From Cyanobium sp. Morenito 9A2 (lineage in GTDB: Bacteria > Cyanobacteriota > Cyanobacteriia > PCC-6307 > Cyanobiaceae): a stretch of DNA of 64,000 nt. The DNA is taken from positions 1 through 64,000 of the forward strand of contig NZ_JAGQBJ010000001.1 of the NCBI RefSeq assembly GCF_024345575.1, given 5' to 3'. Under the pieces are notes generated by a model that saw nothing but the letters and a program-made list of their open reading frames with translations, did no database searches and was not told the origin of the DNA. This document shows positions 27,134 to 37,256 of this stretch, piece by piece (within the stretch, counting starts at the first letter, position 1; every line of letters begins with the position of its first letter). Position numbers and translations under genes: made by a program.

Positions 27134-28435
27134 TCAGCCGCCGTGGCGGCGGATCGATGCACCGACGGCGTTGAGCTTGCCTTCGAAATCGGCGTAGCCC
27201 CGATCGAGGTAGTCGAGCCCCTGGACGGTGGTGATGCCTTCCGCCGCCAGGCCCGCCAACACCATGGCCGCAGACGCCCGCAGGTCGCTGCCCTGCACGG
27301 GAGCGCCGCTGAGGCGGTGGACCCCTTCGATGAAGGCGGTGTTGCCCTGCATGCGGATCGCCGCTCCCATGCGCTGCAGTTCAGCCACATGCTGCAGGCG
27401 GTTCTCGAAGATGTTCTCAGTGATCACGCTGGTGCCTGTGGCCGTGGCCAGGAGGCTCATGAAGGGGGCCTGGAGATCGGTGGGAAAGCCCGGGAAAGGC
27501 TGGGTGCGCAGATCGACGGCGATGAGGCTCTCGGCGGAGATGGTCAGGGCGCTGCCGTCGGCTTCGAGCCGGGCGCCGGCCTCTTCGAGCTTGGTGAGCA
27601 CGGCGCTCAGATGCTCGGGGATCACCGGTGACACCCGCAGGGTCGAGCGGGTGATGGCGGCAGCCAAGAGGAAGGTGCCGGCTTCGATCCGGTCGGGGAT
27701 CACGGCATAGTCAGCCCCGTGCAGACGGTCAACCCCCACGATCGTGATGCTGGGGGTGCCGGCGCCGCGGATGCGAGCCCCCATGGCGATCAGCAGACCG
27801 GCCAGGTCGACCACCTCAGGCTCGAGGGCCGCGTTATCGATCACCGTCTCGCCATCGGCGAGTACGGCGGCCATCATCAAGGTCTCGGTGGCACCGACGC
27901 TGGGGCAGTCCATGTGGATGCGCCCGCCGCTGAGCCGGTGGCCGCGGCCGGGAACCACTGCCGAGACCACCCCGTGCTCGATCGTCACTTGGGCGCCAAG
28001 GGCCTTGAGCCCCTTGACGTGCTCCACCACCGGGCGGGTGCCGATCTGGCAGCCACCGGGCAGGGGCACCCGGGCCACGCCGAGGCGGGCAAGAAGTGGC
28101 CCAATGCAGAAGAAACTGGCCCGCAGGCTGTTGACCAGCTCGTAGGGCGGCGCCGATTTGCTGAGCGTGCCGCCGTCCATCTCGATCCAGTCGCCTCCCC
28201 GGAGCACCCCGACTCCGAGGGAGGCGAGGATCTCGCCCATGGCGGTGATGTCCGTGAGCGGAGGAACGTTGCGCAGCCGCAGGCCGTCCTCGCTGAGCAG
28301 GGAGGCGGCCATCAGCACGAGGGCTGAGTTCTTCGCACCGCTGACGCGGATGTCACCACTGAGCCGGCGTCCACCGGCAATCTCCAACTGGGGTGTGAGC
28401 ACGTGCTGGGACGGGACAGCAGCCGTCAGGGTCAT
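27134..28435 (-). CDS. murA: UDP-N-acetylglucosamine 1-carboxyvinyltransferase MurA
   Basis: MurA performs the first committed step of peptidoglycan synthesis, adding enolpyruvate from PEP to UDP-GlcNAc. The start [20 protein letters not shown] contains the catalytic Lys-Asn motif. The fosfomycin-target Cys is Cys129 in [13 protein letters not shown]. Also seen are [12 protein letters not shown], the substrate loop [13 protein letters not shown], and [13 protein letters not shown]. Its 433 residues are normal. The Cys being present predicts sensitivity to fosfomycin-type inhibition. Confidence 0.96.
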   Translation of the reverse strand: MTLTAAVPSQHVLTPQLEIAGGRRLSGDIRVSGAKNSALVLMAASLLSEDGLRLRNVPPLTDITAMGEILASLGVGVLRGGDWIEMDGGTLSKSAPPYELVNSLRASFFCIGPLLARLGVARVPLPGGCQIGTRPVVEHVKGLKALGAQVTIEHGVVSAVVPGRGHRLSGGRIHMDCPSVGATETLMMAAVLADGETVIDNAALEPEVVDLAGLLIAMGARIRGAGTPSITIVGVDRLHGADYAVIPDRIEAGTFLLAAAITRSTLRVSPVIPEHLSAVLTKLEEAGARLEADGSALTISAESLIAVDLRTQPFPGFPTDLQAPFMSLLATATGTSVITENIFENRLQHVAELQRMGAAIRMQGNTAFIEGVHRLSGAPVQGSDLRASAAMVLAGLAAEGITTVQGLDYLDRGYADFEGKLNAVGASIRRHGG

Positions 28436-28469
28436 GACTTGTACGGTCCCGCTTTTTGTGCCGGCATCT

Positions 28470-28497
28470 TGACAATGATTCGTCGCACCGTCTAGAG
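28470..28497 (+). promoter_or_regulatory. Possible sigma70-type promoter
   Basis: TTGACA (28470-28475) is a perfect -35 box and TCTAGA (28492-28497) follows after 16 bases as a weak -10. It points toward tRNA-Leu(CAG), about 135 bases away. A TATGGT nearer the tRNA (28600-28605) is a competing -10. Confidence 0.3.
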
Positions 28498-28632
28498 GTC
28501 CGCCACCCGAACTGTCTTGGAACCCTTCCCTCTCGCCGCCCGACGGCCCCCGGGCAGGGCCTGGCGCTGGGCCCTCAGGCCGCGGCCGGTCGATGTTTTA
28601 TGGTGGCCGGGTCGCAACAGCGACGTACGCCC

Positions 28633-28716
28633 GCGGATGTGGCGGAATTGGTAGACGCGCTAGTTTCAGGTACTAGTGGCAGCAATGTCGTGGGAGTTCA
28701 AGTCTCCCCATCCGCA
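28633..28716 (+). tRNA. tRNA-Leu (anticodon CAG)
   Basis: Acceptor GCGGATG pairs with CATCCGC plus A73. The anticodon stem CTAGT/ACTAG holds loop TTCAGGT with anticodon CAG. A long class II variable arm and T-arm GAGTTCAAGTCTC follow. It reads CUG, the expected dominant Leu codon in this high-G+C genome. Confidence 0.95.
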
Positions 28717-28757
28717 CTTCACTCTTCTCGCTTCAGCACCTCGCCTGAGCCCCAACA

Positions 28758-29006
28758 ATGATCGTGCTGAAGATCACCAACGCTTCAGAAGTGGTGGCCT
28801 CGAAGCTCGGCAAGTTTCTTGAGAGCCTCACCCCTGACAGCCTTGATGAGTCGACGATCGAAGACATTCTCCTCAAGAAACTGATCGAGAACCTCTCCCA
28901 AGAGGGTCTCAAGGGCGAGGTGGCCTCGGTCAAGGGCTTGGACCTGGATCAATCCAAGCTGGTGCTCAACGACAAGTTGCATGTGCGCCGTCACCATCAT
29001 TTCTGA
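28758..29006 (+). CDS. Small conserved-looking hypothetical protein (82 aa)
   Basis: The protein starts MIVLKITNASEVVASKLGKF and continues with an acidic, helical middle (SLDESTIEDILLKKLIENL) and a basic His-rich end (HVRRHHHF). Codon use and composition look genuine. I do not recognise a domain and assign no function. It is 41 bases after tRNA-Leu and 42 bases before the RNA methyltransferase gene on the same strand, so it may be cotranscribed with either. Confidence 0.7.
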   Translation: MIVLKITNASEVVASKLGKFLESLTPDSLDESTIEDILLKKLIENLSQEGLKGEVASVKGLDLDQSKLVLNDKLHVRRHHHF

Positions 29007-29048
29007 GCGACGGCAAGCGGCCCATCAGCTCTTGCTGTTGCTCTGCCC

Positions 29049-29870
29049 ATGAAGGGTGGCCGTTTCTGGCCCGAGCTGATCACCAGCCGGCGACATCCTC
29101 AGGTGGCCCGTTTTCGTGCCCTCCAGGGGGCCCGAGGGCGGCGGGAGCATGGACTGCTGCTGGTCGAAGGCACCCATCTGCTCGAGGAGGTGCTGAGCCG
29201 GGGCCTGCGGCCCGAGAGGGTTCTGGCCACGGAAGCCTGGATCGCGCGGCATCCGCCCTTGGTCCAGTTGCTTCCACTCGCCGTTCCCCTGCAGCCCGTG
29301 GCCGAGCCGGTGCTGGCGGCGGTGGCCACCACCGAGCACCCCGATGGGGTGGTGCTCAGCCTCCCCCTCCCCGATCACCATCCAGCCCCTGGCGCCGATC
29401 TGTTGCTGGCCCTCGACCGGCTCCAGGACCCCGGCAATCTCGGCACCTTGATGCGCACGGCCCTGGCGGCCGATGTGGGGGCGCTCTGGCTGGCGGGGGG
29501 CGCCGATCCCTGGCAGCCCAAGGTGCTGCGGGCCTCCGCGGGGGCGGCCCTGGCCCTGCCCCTGCGGCGCCTGGAGGGGACGGCGGAGCTGATCGAGCGC
29601 CTGGCGGCCGCCCAGGGGGAGGGGCTGCAGGTGGTCGCCACGGTGGTGCGGGGCGGTCTTCCCTACTGGCAGCTGGATTGGCGCAGGCCCACGGTGCTTC
29701 TCCTGGGCAACGAGGGCGCTGGGCTCGCCCCGGAATTGCTGGAGCATTGCAGCCACCGGGTCACCATCCCCCACAGCCCCCAGGTGGAGTCCTTGAACGT
29801 GGCTGTGGCCGCCGCGCCGCTGCTGCTGGAGCGCAGCCGCCAGCGTTTCGGTTCAGCCGGCGGGGGCTGA
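29049..29870 (+). CDS. SpoU/TrmH-family RNA 2'-O-methyltransferase
   Basis: This SPOUT-fold methyltransferase transfers a methyl group from SAM to the 2'-OH of an RNA. The trefoil-knot motifs are present: LDRLQDPGNLGTLMRTA (motif 1), VLLLGNEGAGL (motif 2) and IPHSPQVESLNVAVAAA (motif 3). An N-terminal RNA-binding-type domain with RREHGLLLVEGTHLLEEVL resembles TsnR/RlmB types. At 273 residues it fits; whether the target is rRNA or tRNA cannot be read from sequence. Confidence 0.9.
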   Translation: MKGGRFWPELITSRRHPQVARFRALQGARGRREHGLLLVEGTHLLEEVLSRGLRPERVLATEAWIARHPPLVQLLPLAVPLQPVAEPVLAAVATTEHPDGVVLSLPLPDHHPAPGADLLLALDRLQDPGNLGTLMRTALAADVGALWLAGGADPWQPKVLRASAGAALALPLRRLEGTAELIERLAAAQGEGLQVVATVVRGGLPYWQLDWRRPTVLLLGNEGAGLAPELLEHCSHRVTIPHSPQVESLNVAVAAAPLLLERSRQRFGSAGGG

Positions 29871-29916
29871 GGGGGCGGCGCCAGGGGAGAATGCCAGCCT
29901 CAGTTGCCAGCGGCCG

Positions 29917-31386
29917 GTGTCCGACGCAAGCGCGCCTTTCGACTTCGATGTGATCGTGATCGGCGCCGGCTACGGCGGCTTCGATGCGGCCAAACACGCC
30001 GCCGACCACGGCCTGCGCACGGCGATCATCGAATCCCGCGACATGGGCGGCACCTGCGTGAACCGCGGCTGTGTGCCCTCCAAGGCCCTGCTGGCGGCGA
30101 GCGGCCGGGTGCGGGAGCTGGCGGATGTTGAGCACCTCCGTGCCTTCGGCATCCATGCCGCCCCGGTGCGTTTCGAGCGCCAGGCGATCGCCGACCACGC
30201 CGCCCAGCTGGTGGCCGCGATCCGCACCAACCTCACCAAAACCCTTGAGCGCTCCGGGGCCACGATCCTGCGGGGCAAGGGCCGGCTGGAGGGGCCCCAG
30301 AAGGTGGGGGTGCGCCAGAGCAATGGCGTTGATCGGATCTACTCGGCCCGGGAGGTGATCATCGCCACGGGCTCCGATCCGTTCGTGCCCCCCGGCATCG
30401 AAACCGACGGCCGCACCGTGTTCACCAGCGACGAGGCGATCGAACTGGCCACGTTGCCCCGTTGGATCGCGATCATCGGCAGCGGCTACATCGGCCTGGA
30501 GTTCGCCGACGTCTACACGGCCCTGGGCTGTGAGGTCACCTTGATCGAGGCGCTCGATCGCGTGATGCCCACCTTCGATCCCGACATCGCCAAGCTGGCG
30601 GCCCGCAAGCTGATCGAGGGCCGCGACATCGAGACCCGCACCGGTCTGCTCGCCCGCAAGGTCACCCCCGGCAGCCCCGTGCGCATCGAGTTGGCCGACA
30701 TGGCCAGCAAGGAGCTGGTGGAGGTTCTGGAGGTGGATGCGGTGCTGGTGGCCACCGGCCGCGTGCCCACCAGCAAGGAACTCAACCTGGGGAGCGTTGG
30801 CGTCGAGACCAACCGGGGCTTCATCCCCGTCGATGACAGCCTGCGGGTGCTGGTCGATGGCGTGCCGGCGCCCCACCTCTGGGCCGTGGGCGATGTGACC
30901 GGCAAGCTGATGCTGGCCCACACCGCCGCCGCCCAGGGCACCGTGGCGGTGGACAACATCCTGGGCCACCCGCGCACGATCGATTACCGCTCGATCCCGG
31001 CGGCCACCTTCACCCATCCCGAGATCAGCTCGGTGGGGCTGAGCGAAGCCGACGCCAAGGCCCTGGCTGTCGCCGGCGGCTTCGAACTGGGGGTGGTGCG
31101 CAGCTACTTCAAGGCCAACACCAAGGCCCTGGCCGAACTCGAAAGCGATGGGCTGATGAAGCTGCTGTTCAACAAGGCCAGCGGCGAGGTGCTCGGCGCC
31201 CACATCTATGGCCTCCACGCCGCCGACCTGATCCAGGAGATCTCCAACGCCGTGGCCCGCCGCCAGAGCGTGCTGCAGCTGGCCACCGAGGTGCACACCC
31301 ACCCGACCCTCAGTGAGCTGGTGGAGGTGGCCTACAAGCAGGCTGCCGCAGCGGTGAGCTCCGCCCGTCAGCCGGTGGGGGTCTGA
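29917..31386 (+). CDS. lpd: Dihydrolipoamide dehydrogenase (E3)
   Basis: Lpd reoxidises dihydrolipoyl groups of the pyruvate dehydrogenase and glycine cleavage systems. It has the FAD motif VIVIGAGYGGFDAA and the redox disulfide CVNRGCVPSK (Cys47, Cys52). The NAD motif is IIGSGYIGLEFAD. ATGRVPTSKELNL and the C-terminal base EVHTHPTLSELVE follow. Its 489 residues are typical. The start is GTG at 29917. It is followed by trpC with only 3 bases between them. Confidence 0.95.
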   Translation: MSDASAPFDFDVIVIGAGYGGFDAAKHAADHGLRTAIIESRDMGGTCVNRGCVPSKALLAASGRVRELADVEHLRAFGIHAAPVRFERQAIADHAAQLVAAIRTNLTKTLERSGATILRGKGRLEGPQKVGVRQSNGVDRIYSAREVIIATGSDPFVPPGIETDGRTVFTSDEAIELATLPRWIAIIGSGYIGLEFADVYTALGCEVTLIEALDRVMPTFDPDIAKLAARKLIEGRDIETRTGLLARKVTPGSPVRIELADMASKELVEVLEVDAVLVATGRVPTSKELNLGSVGVETNRGFIPVDDSLRVLVDGVPAPHLWAVGDVTGKLMLAHTAAAQGTVAVDNILGHPRTIDYRSIPAATFTHPEISSVGLSEADAKALAVAGGFELGVVRSYFKANTKALAELESDGLMKLLFNKASGEVLGAHIYGLHAADLIQEISNAVARRQSVLQLATEVHTHPTLSELVEVAYKQAAAAVSSARQPVGV

Positions 31387-31389
31387 ACG

Positions 31390-32274
31390 TTGGAGATCCG
31401 TCGCCGCCCGCCCAATCCGCCGGTGAAGGTGGCCCACCTGGAATTCGGCATCCCCCATCCGGAGGCCGAACCGCGCCACATTCTCGAAAAGATTGTCTGG
31501 GCGAAAGATAAAGAAGTGGAGGCCTCCCGCTCTCGGGTGCCCCTAGAGGAGCTCAAAAGGCAGGTGGAGGAGCTGCCCGCCACCCACGATTTTCTCGCTG
31601 CCCTGCGTGCCAGTTGCCGCAAGCCGGCGGTGATCGCCGAGATCAAGAAGGCCAGCCCCAGCAAGGGGGTGATCCGGGAGGATTTCGATCCTGAAGCGAT
31701 CGCCCGGGGTTACGTCGCCGGCGGGGCCAGCTGCCTCTCGGTGCTCACCGACAAGGCCTTTTTTCAGGGGGGCTTCGAGGTGCTGGTGGCGGTGCGCCAG
31801 GTGGTGGACCTGCCCTTGCTCTGCAAGGACTTCATCCTTTCGCCTTATCAACTGTTCCAGGCCAGGGCGGCCGGAGCCGATGCCGCTTTGTTGATCGCTG
31901 CGATCCTCACGGACCAGGACCTGGCCTACCTGCTCAAGGTGGCCCAGGCCCTCGGCCTGGCAGTGCTGGTGGAGGTGCACGACGGCGGCGAACTGGAGCG
32001 CGTGCTGGCCCTGGGTGGTGTGAGCTTGATCGGCATCAACAACCGCGATCTGGCCACCTTCCACACCGATCTGGCCGTCACCGAAACTCTGATGGCCACC
32101 TACGGCGAGCGCGTGCGCGCCTGCGGGGCGCTGCTGGTGAGCGAATCGGGGCTGTTCGATCGCGGCGATCTGGACCGGGTGGTGAGCGCCGGCGCCGACG
32201 CGGTGCTGGTGGGCGAGGCGCTGATGCGTCAGGCGGATGTGACGGTCGCGCTGGAGACCTTGATCGGCGGCTGA
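31390..32274 (+). CDS. trpC: Indole-3-glycerol phosphate synthase TrpC
   Basis: TrpC closes the indole ring in tryptophan synthesis. Motifs are [13 protein letters not shown] (substrate-binding Lys), [22 protein letters not shown] (catalytic Lys), [19 protein letters not shown] and VSESGLF. The TIM-barrel length of 294 includes an N-terminal cyanobacterial extension with [15 protein letters not shown]. The start is TTG at 31390, supported by this conserved extension and by the 3-base spacing from lpd. Confidence 0.95.
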   Translation: MEIRRRPPNPPVKVAHLEFGIPHPEAEPRHILEKIVWAKDKEVEASRSRVPLEELKRQVEELPATHDFLAALRASCRKPAVIAEIKKASPSKGVIREDFDPEAIARGYVAGGASCLSVLTDKAFFQGGFEVLVAVRQVVDLPLLCKDFILSPYQLFQARAAGADAALLIAAILTDQDLAYLLKVAQALGLAVLVEVHDGGELERVLALGGVSLIGINNRDLATFHTDLAVTETLMATYGERVRACGALLVSESGLFDRGDLDRVVSAGADAVLVGEALMRQADVTVALETLIGG

Positions 32275-32326
32275 TCGCCTCTCCCCGTCCAAGTCTGGTT
32301 CCGCTGGTCAAGAGCGGTTTCTCCCC

Positions 32327-33292
32327 ATGCCATCGATCACCGACAAGGTTGCCCTTGAAGAGCACTTCACGGCGCCTGGCCTTGAGCCATCGATCAACGA
32401 CGTGGCCTTTTTCGATCCCGACGTGCTGCGCACGATTGAGGTTGCACTTCCGGAATTTTCGGATCAGCGCCTCAAGGCCATGGATCTGGCTGGGATCTCG
32501 CTATCCGTTCTTTCCCAGACAGCACCTGGGGTGCAATCCATTCAGGATGCCGCTCTGGCGGTTGAGTTGGCCCACCGCGCCAATGATTTTCTGAACAAAC
32601 GGATTGATCTTGCCCCCAAGCGTTTTCGCGGGTTTGCCTGTGTGGCTTTGCAGGATGTGGAGGCAGCTTGCAGCGAGCTCAAGCGTTGTGTGCTGGAGCT
32701 CGGCTTTGTCGGGGTGCTGATCAACGGTGCCACCACTGGTGCCTACCTTGACGAGCCCCGATTCGCTCCTTTCTGGCACACGCTTGAGCAGCTTGATGTT
32801 CCCCTTTATCTGCACCCGGGCCTGGTGAGCGAGCACACCCAGGCGTTCCGCGGTCATCCTGAGCTGGAGGGGGCCGTCTGGAGCTGGACCTGTGACACCG
32901 CCACCCACATGCTTCGCCTGGTGTTCGCCCGGGTGTTTGAGCGCCATCCGCGGGCGCGGCTGATCCTTGGCCACATGGGAGAGACCCTGCCGTACATGCT
33001 TTGGCGGTTCGACAGCCGTGCCGCTGTGACGCCCCTCGGCCGTTCCTTGAGTCAGCCCCCTTCAGAAACGTTGAAGCGGCATCTCACGGTGACAACCTCC
33101 GGGGTCTGCGCGGACGCACCTCTGCGCTGTGCCCTTGAGGCGATGGGCGATCACGCGGTGATGTTCTCCACGGATTACCCCTACGAAGACATTCAGCTGG
33201 CATCTGACTGGATCGAAACCGCCGCCATCTCCCCAGACCAGCGTATTCAGGTGTGCCGCAGCAATGCTCAGCGCGTGCTGCGGCTGGGATGA
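32327..33292 (+). CDS. Amidohydrolase-2 family protein, resorcylate-decarboxylase-like
   Basis: The 321-residue protein belongs to the amidohydrolase_2 (ACMSD) family. It begins with KVALEEHFTAPG (metal Glu/His), followed by YLHPG, ILGHMGETLPY (metal His) and the catalytic Asp in FSTDYPYE, the set seen in 2,6-dihydroxybenzoate (gamma-resorcylate) decarboxylases. Those enzymes reversibly decarboxylate aromatic acids. Codon usage is visibly more A/T-rich at third positions than in trpC before it, suggesting transfer. It stands between trpC and rpsD with no pathway neighbours. The exact substrate is unknown. Confidence 0.82.
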   Translation: MPSITDKVALEEHFTAPGLEPSINDVAFFDPDVLRTIEVALPEFSDQRLKAMDLAGISLSVLSQTAPGVQSIQDAALAVELAHRANDFLNKRIDLAPKRFRGFACVALQDVEAACSELKRCVLELGFVGVLINGATTGAYLDEPRFAPFWHTLEQLDVPLYLHPGLVSEHTQAFRGHPELEGAVWSWTCDTATHMLRLVFARVFERHPRARLILGHMGETLPYMLWRFDSRAAVTPLGRSLSQPPSETLKRHLTVTTSGVCADAPLRCALEAMGDHAVMFSTDYPYEDIQLASDWIETAAISPDQRIQVCRSNAQRVLRLG

Positions 33293-33362
33293 GCCGCCGA
33301 AACGGACCCAAGCCTGAAGGGGACGTGCTGCGTTCTACCCCTGTGGCGCGACCAAAGGGCGC

Positions 33363-33385
33363 AAAAAAAACCCGCCGAAGGCGGG
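33363..33385 (-). terminator. Rho-independent terminator of rpsD
   Basis: On the minus strand CCCGCC-TTC-GGCGGG forms a perfect 6-bp stem followed by eight T (bases 33370-33363). It lies about 42 bases after the rpsD stop. The convergent amidohydrolase gene ends at 33292. Confidence 0.85.
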
Positions 33386-33426
33386 GGGAGGAGACCAAGC
33401 CAGGCTTGGTGGGTGACTCTCGGGGG

Positions 33427-34035
33427 TCACACCTTGCGGGAGTAGAACTCGACCACCAGCAGTTCGTTGATCTCCAGGGCCACCCATTCGCGCTCGATCC
33501 TGCCGTTGACCTTGGCGGTCAGCTTGGCCTTGTCAAGTTCGAGGTTGGGGGGGATGTTGGCCAGGCCGGGGAACTCCAGGTTGCCTTCGGCAAGGCGCTT
33601 GCTGGCCTTGCGTTCCCGGATGACGATCACATCGCCGGCCTTGCACTGGTAGCTGGGGATGTCGACGACCCGCCCGTTGACACTCACGTGGCCGTGGTTC
33701 ACCAGTTGGCGGGAGCCGGGGATGGTGGGGCCGAAGCCCAGACGGAAACAGATGTTGTCGAGCCTGTTTTCCAGCAGCTTGAGCAAGTTGGTTCCGGTGG
33801 AACCGTCCTGGGCACGGGCTTTCTTCACGTAGCGCACCAGCTGACGTTCGGAAATCCCGTAGTTGAAACGAAGCTTCTGCTTCTCTTCGAGGCGGATGGC
33901 GTATTCGGAGCGCTTGCGACGGGCTTGGCCGTGCTGACCGGGGGGATAAGCCCGCTTGGCGGACTTACGGGTGAGACCAGGAAGGTCTCCCAAGCGCCGC
34001 GTGATCCTCAGGCGAGGGCCGCGGTATCGAGACAT
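33427..34035 (-). CDS. rpsD: 30S ribosomal protein S4
   Basis: S4 nucleates assembly of the 30S body by binding the 5' domain of 16S rRNA. It begins [20 protein letters not shown] and has [16 protein letters not shown]. The S4 RNA-binding domain is [12 protein letters not shown], followed by [20 protein letters not shown]. At 202 residues it matches cyanobacterial S4. It is monocistronic, with a strong terminator behind it, and divergent from yidD. Confidence 0.98.
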   Translation of the reverse strand: MSRYRGPRLRITRRLGDLPGLTRKSAKRAYPPGQHGQARRKRSEYAIRLEEKQKLRFNYGISERQLVRYVKKARAQDGSTGTNLLKLLENRLDNICFRLGFGPTIPGSRQLVNHGHVSVNGRVVDIPSYQCKAGDVIVIRERKASKRLAEGNLEFPGLANIPPNLELDKAKLTAKVNGRIEREWVALEINELLVVEFYSRKV

Positions 34036-34155
34036 TGAGGAAGGAAATCAAGGGTTGAATGGTCGGACGTGGGCCAAGGCCGGGGCATGCTGGAGGGAAG
34101 ACCTTCACGGGGCCCCGGCTTGGAACGCCAGCCAACGATCCTATCCGCTGGCCTG

Positions 34156-34386
34156 ATGGGTGTTTCAGGGGCTGTCGCCATGGTGCTGGTGGCCCTGATC
34201 GGCATCTATCGCCGCTGGATCTCGCCGTTGCTGGCGCCCCGTTGCCGTTTCATCCCCAGTTGCAGCGCCTATGGCCTTGAGGCGATCGGCCGCCATGGCC
34301 CCTGGAAGGGGAGTTGGCTCACCCTGCGGCGGCTGCTGCGCTGCCACCCCTTCACCCCCTGCGGCTGCGATCCCGTTCCAGATTGA
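34156..34386 (+). CDS. yidD: Membrane protein insertion efficiency factor YidD
   Basis: YidD assists YidC/Sec-dependent insertion of membrane proteins. The 76-residue protein has the family core [20 protein letters not shown], then [29 protein letters not shown]. An amphipathic N-terminal segment ([13 protein letters not shown]) precedes it. ATG at 34156 is chosen because homology starts soon after. In many bacteria yidD is next to rnpA and yidC; here it is separated from that block by about 7 kb. The glutaredoxin-like gene follows after 28 bases. Confidence 0.93.
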   Translation: MGVSGAVAMVLVALIGIYRRWISPLLAPRCRFIPSCSAYGLEAIGRHGPWKGSWLTLRRLLRCHPFTPCGCDPVPD

Positions 34387-34414
34387 GCGCCTTTCTGTCT
34401 CTCCATTCCTGACT

Positions 34415-34705
34415 GTGCCCCCCTTGCCTGAGGACGTCTCGTTTCGGCTCTACACACGCTCGGGCTGCTGCCTCTGCGAGGGTCTGGCGGAACGGCTCGC
34501 GGCACTCGATCCGGCGCCGGTGCTCGAGTTGATCGATGTGGACGCCGATCCCGAGCTCCAGGCCCGCTACGGGCTGGAGGTGCCGGTGCTGGCCCAGCGC
34601 TGGGAGGGGCGCTGGCGGGACCTGGCGCGGGTGTCACCGCGGCTGTCGGGGGACGGGCTGCGGGTTTGGTTGCAGAGGAACAGTTTTCCGCTCCCGCCCG
34701 CTTAA
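34415..34705 (+). CDS. Glutaredoxin-like protein (DUF836 type)
   Basis: The 96-residue protein has a thioredoxin fold with the redox motif SGCCLCEG near residue 15. YTR precedes it, and [20 protein letters not shown] and the cis-Pro EVPVL follow. This fits the DUF836/glutaredoxin-like family. The CxxC suggests dithiol chemistry, but the partner is unknown. The start is GTG at 34415; no ATG precedes the domain in a sensible position. It lies between yidD and murE on the same strand. Confidence 0.8.
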   Translation: MPPLPEDVSFRLYTRSGCCLCEGLAERLAALDPAPVLELIDVDADPELQARYGLEVPVLAQRWEGRWRDLARVSPRLSGDGLRVWLQRNSFPLPPA

Positions 34706-34760
34706 AAAGGCCCCGCCCCTCCGCCCGGGGATCCCTCCGGGTGCCGCGACCTCCCCACCC

Positions 34761-36290
34761 ATGAGCCCGTTGCTCCACCCCCTACTGCAGTCGGTCGGTC
34801 TGGCGGTCCCCGAGGGCCTGGCCGATGGGGAGGTGGCGGCGGTGAGCTGTGATTCGCGCCGCGTCGGCCCCGGCACCCTGTTCGTGGGCCTTCCTGGCCA
34901 GACCGTCGATGGGGGGAGCTTCTGGCCGGCGGCCCTGGCGGCCGGGGCCGTGGCGGCGGTGATCAGTCCGGCGGCGGCGGCGGCGGCCCCGCCCGCGCCG
35001 GGGGAGGCCGTGCTGGTGGCCACCGAGCCCCTGGCCACCGTGGCGGGGGAACTGGCGGCGGCCTTTTGGCGCCATCCGAGCCGCAGGCTTGCTCTGATCG
35101 GGGTCACCGGCACCAACGGCAAAACCACGATCACCCATCTGATCGAGCATCTGGCGGCGGCTTGCGGCCGCCCCAGTGCCCTGTTCGGCACCCTGGTGAA
35201 CCGTTGGCCAGGCCTCAGCCAGACCGCCCACCACACCACCCCCTTTGCCGATGAGCTCCAGACCCTGCTGGCGGAGGCGGCCCAGGCCGGCGCCAGCGTG
35301 GCGGCCATCGAGGTGAGTTCCCATGCCCTTGATCAGGGGCGGGTGGCCGGATGCGACTTCGCCGGTGCGGTGTTCAGCAACCTCACCCAGGATCACCTCG
35401 ACTACCACCCTTCGATGGAGGCCTATTTCGAGGCCAAGGCCCTGCTGTTCGCCGCTCCGTTGTTGCGGACGGGCGAGGACCCCCAGGTGGTGGTGAACGT
35501 GGACGATCCCTGGGGGCAGCGGCTGGCCGAGCGGCTGGGCCGCCAGTGCTGGCGCAGTTCCTTGCTGGCCAGCGAGTCCGGTGAGGCGGAGCTGCGCATG
35601 GCTGAGCTGAGCTTCAGTTCCAGCGGCGTGAGTGGGCGCCTGATCACACCGAAAGGAGAGGGACGCTTCGTTTCCCCCTTGTTGGGGCGGTTCAATCTGA
35701 TGAACCTGCTCCAGGCCGTGGGTGCGCTGCAGCAGCAGGGGCTGCCCCTGGAGCCGCTGCTGGCGGCGGTGGCCCGATTTGCTGGCGTGCCGGGACGGAT
35801 GGAACGGGTGACCGCCGGACCCGGCAGCACCGCGTCCGTCCCCACGGTGCTGGTGGACTACGCCCACACCCCCGATGGCCTGGAGAACGCCCTGAAGGCC
35901 TCACGCCCCTTTGCCGCCGGACGGTTGATCTGCGTGTTCGGCTGTGGCGGCGACCGCGACCGCGGCAAGCGGCCGCAGATGGGTGCCATCGCCGCCGCCC
36001 TGGCCGATCAGGTGGTGGTCACGTCCGACAACCCGCGCACCGAAGATCCCCAGCAAATCCTCGATGACGTGGTGGCTGGCATCCCCGATGGCACCGACCT
36101 GCTCGTGGAGGGTGACCGGGCCGCGGCGATTGCTCAGGCGGTGGCGGCAGCCCAGCCGGAGGATCTGCTGCTGATCGCCGGCAAGGGGCACGAGGACTAC
36201 CAAATCCTCGGTACCACCCGCATCCATTTCGACGACCGGGAAGAGGCGGAGAAGGCGTTGCGAGGCCGCGCCGCGGCCTTAGCCAGTTGA
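34761..36290 (+). CDS. murE: UDP-MurNAc-tripeptide synthetase MurE
   Basis: MurE adds the third amino acid to UDP-MurNAc-L-Ala-D-Glu. The P-loop [13 protein letters not shown] is at about 113-125. Later come [34 protein letters not shown] and [13 protein letters not shown]. The DNPRTEDP motif at about 422 is the signature for meso-diaminopimelate rather than lysine. At 509 residues it is normal. The ATG at 34761 is 55 bases after the glutaredoxin-like stop. Confidence 0.96.
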   Translation: MSPLLHPLLQSVGLAVPEGLADGEVAAVSCDSRRVGPGTLFVGLPGQTVDGGSFWPAALAAGAVAAVISPAAAAAAPPAPGEAVLVATEPLATVAGELAAAFWRHPSRRLALIGVTGTNGKTTITHLIEHLAAACGRPSALFGTLVNRWPGLSQTAHHTTPFADELQTLLAEAAQAGASVAAIEVSSHALDQGRVAGCDFAGAVFSNLTQDHLDYHPSMEAYFEAKALLFAAPLLRTGEDPQVVVNVDDPWGQRLAERLGRQCWRSSLLASESGEAELRMAELSFSSSGVSGRLITPKGEGRFVSPLLGRFNLMNLLQAVGALQQQGLPLEPLLAAVARFAGVPGRMERVTAGPGSTASVPTVLVDYAHTPDGLENALKASRPFAAGRLICVFGCGGDRDRGKRPQMGAIAAALADQVVVTSDNPRTEDPQQILDDVVAGIPDGTDLLVEGDRAAAIAQAVAAAQPEDLLLIAGKGHEDYQILGTTRIHFDDREEAEKALRGRAAALAS

Positions 36291-36399
36291 AGGGCACCGG
36301 CCCATGTCTCCTGATTCACACCCTGGCCTGGGGATGGGGTGAGATTCGGGGGCCTGAGGGTAACTTTGCGGGGTTGTTCATCCTTTCGTCCCTGCGCCC

Positions 36400-37143
36400 A
36401 TGGCTGCTGCTGTCCCTCTGTCGAGGAAGTTCCTGGCTGAACTGATCGGCACCTTCTGGCTCGTGTTCGGCGGCTGCGGCAGTGCCGTTCTGGCGCTGGT
36501 TTTTCCCTATGACCAGGCCGCCAACAACCCCCTGGGCCTTGGTTTGCTGGGGGTCTCTCTGGCCTTCGGTCTCACCCTGCTGACCATGGCTTACACCATT
36601 GGCCATGTCTCGGGGTGCCACATCAACCCTGCCGTGAGCTTCGGTCTCTGGGCCAGTGGCCGCTTTCCAGGATCCCACCTGCTCACCTACATCTCCGCCC
36701 AGGTGCTCGGCGGAGTGATCGCCGGTGGCCTGATCTACGGCATCGCCAGCGGTCGGGCCGGTGGCTTTGTGCTCACGGGCAGCAACCCCCTGGCCACTAA
36801 TGGGTTTGGAGCCCATTCACCGGCGGGCTACGGACTTGTCTCGGCCCTGATCATCGAGGTGGTTCTCACGTTCATTTTCCTTCTGGTGATCCTTGGCACC
36901 ACCAGCAAAGACGCCATCAAGGACCTCGCGGGTGTGCCGATCGGCCTGTCACTGGTGCTGATTCACCTGATCAGCATTCCGGTCACCGCTACCTCGGTGA
37001 ATCCGGCCCGCAGCACCGGAGTGGCCGTGTGGGTCGGTGGTGAGGCGATCGGGCAGCTTTGGCTCTTCTGGTTGGCGCCGATCGTTGGTGCTCTGCTGGC
37101 CGGATGGGTCCATCGCAATCTCCTCGAGGGCCGCGCCGATTGA
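36400..37143 (+). CDS. aqpZ: Aquaporin Z
   Basis: The 247-residue six-helix channel has both NPA boxes: HINPAVSF at about 74 and SVNPARST at about 199. The start [17 protein letters not shown] is the family pattern, and HINP with Arg after the second NPA fits a water-selective channel. Cyanobacterial AqpZ acts in osmotic adjustment and growth regulation. A good terminator follows about 90 bases after the stop. Confidence 0.95.
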   Translation: MAAAVPLSRKFLAELIGTFWLVFGGCGSAVLALVFPYDQAANNPLGLGLLGVSLAFGLTLLTMAYTIGHVSGCHINPAVSFGLWASGRFPGSHLLTYISAQVLGGVIAGGLIYGIASGRAGGFVLTGSNPLATNGFGAHSPAGYGLVSALIIEVVLTFIFLLVILGTTSKDAIKDLAGVPIGLSLVLIHLISIPVTATSVNPARSTGVAVWVGGEAIGQLWLFWLAPIVGALLAGWVHRNLLEGRAD

Positions 37144-37233
37144 ATCGGACAAGCCTCGGCGCGTGGGGAGATGGATCGACCCAGGTGGTGCGGTTGCTTT
37201 GTCCGATTGTTAACGATTGACGTCACGCGCCAG

Positions 37234-37256
37234 AGGGGCCTCATCGGCCCCTTTTT
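37234..37256 (+). terminator. Rho-independent terminator of aqpZ
   Basis: GGGGCC pairs with GGCCCC around TCATC, followed by six T. It is on the plus strand about 90 bases after aqpZ. Confidence 0.8.

Noticed and set aside
26989-27390. Upstream extension of the argD frame through tRNA-Leu
   Set aside because: ArgD homology begins at the ATG at 26988. The extension reads through a tRNA gene and into murA antisense.
29761-31479. A 572-codon minus-strand open frame opposite lpd
   Set aside because: It is a mirror artefact of the lpd coding sequence. Lpd has all catalytic motifs, while this frame has His/Gly/Val-rich nonsense composition.
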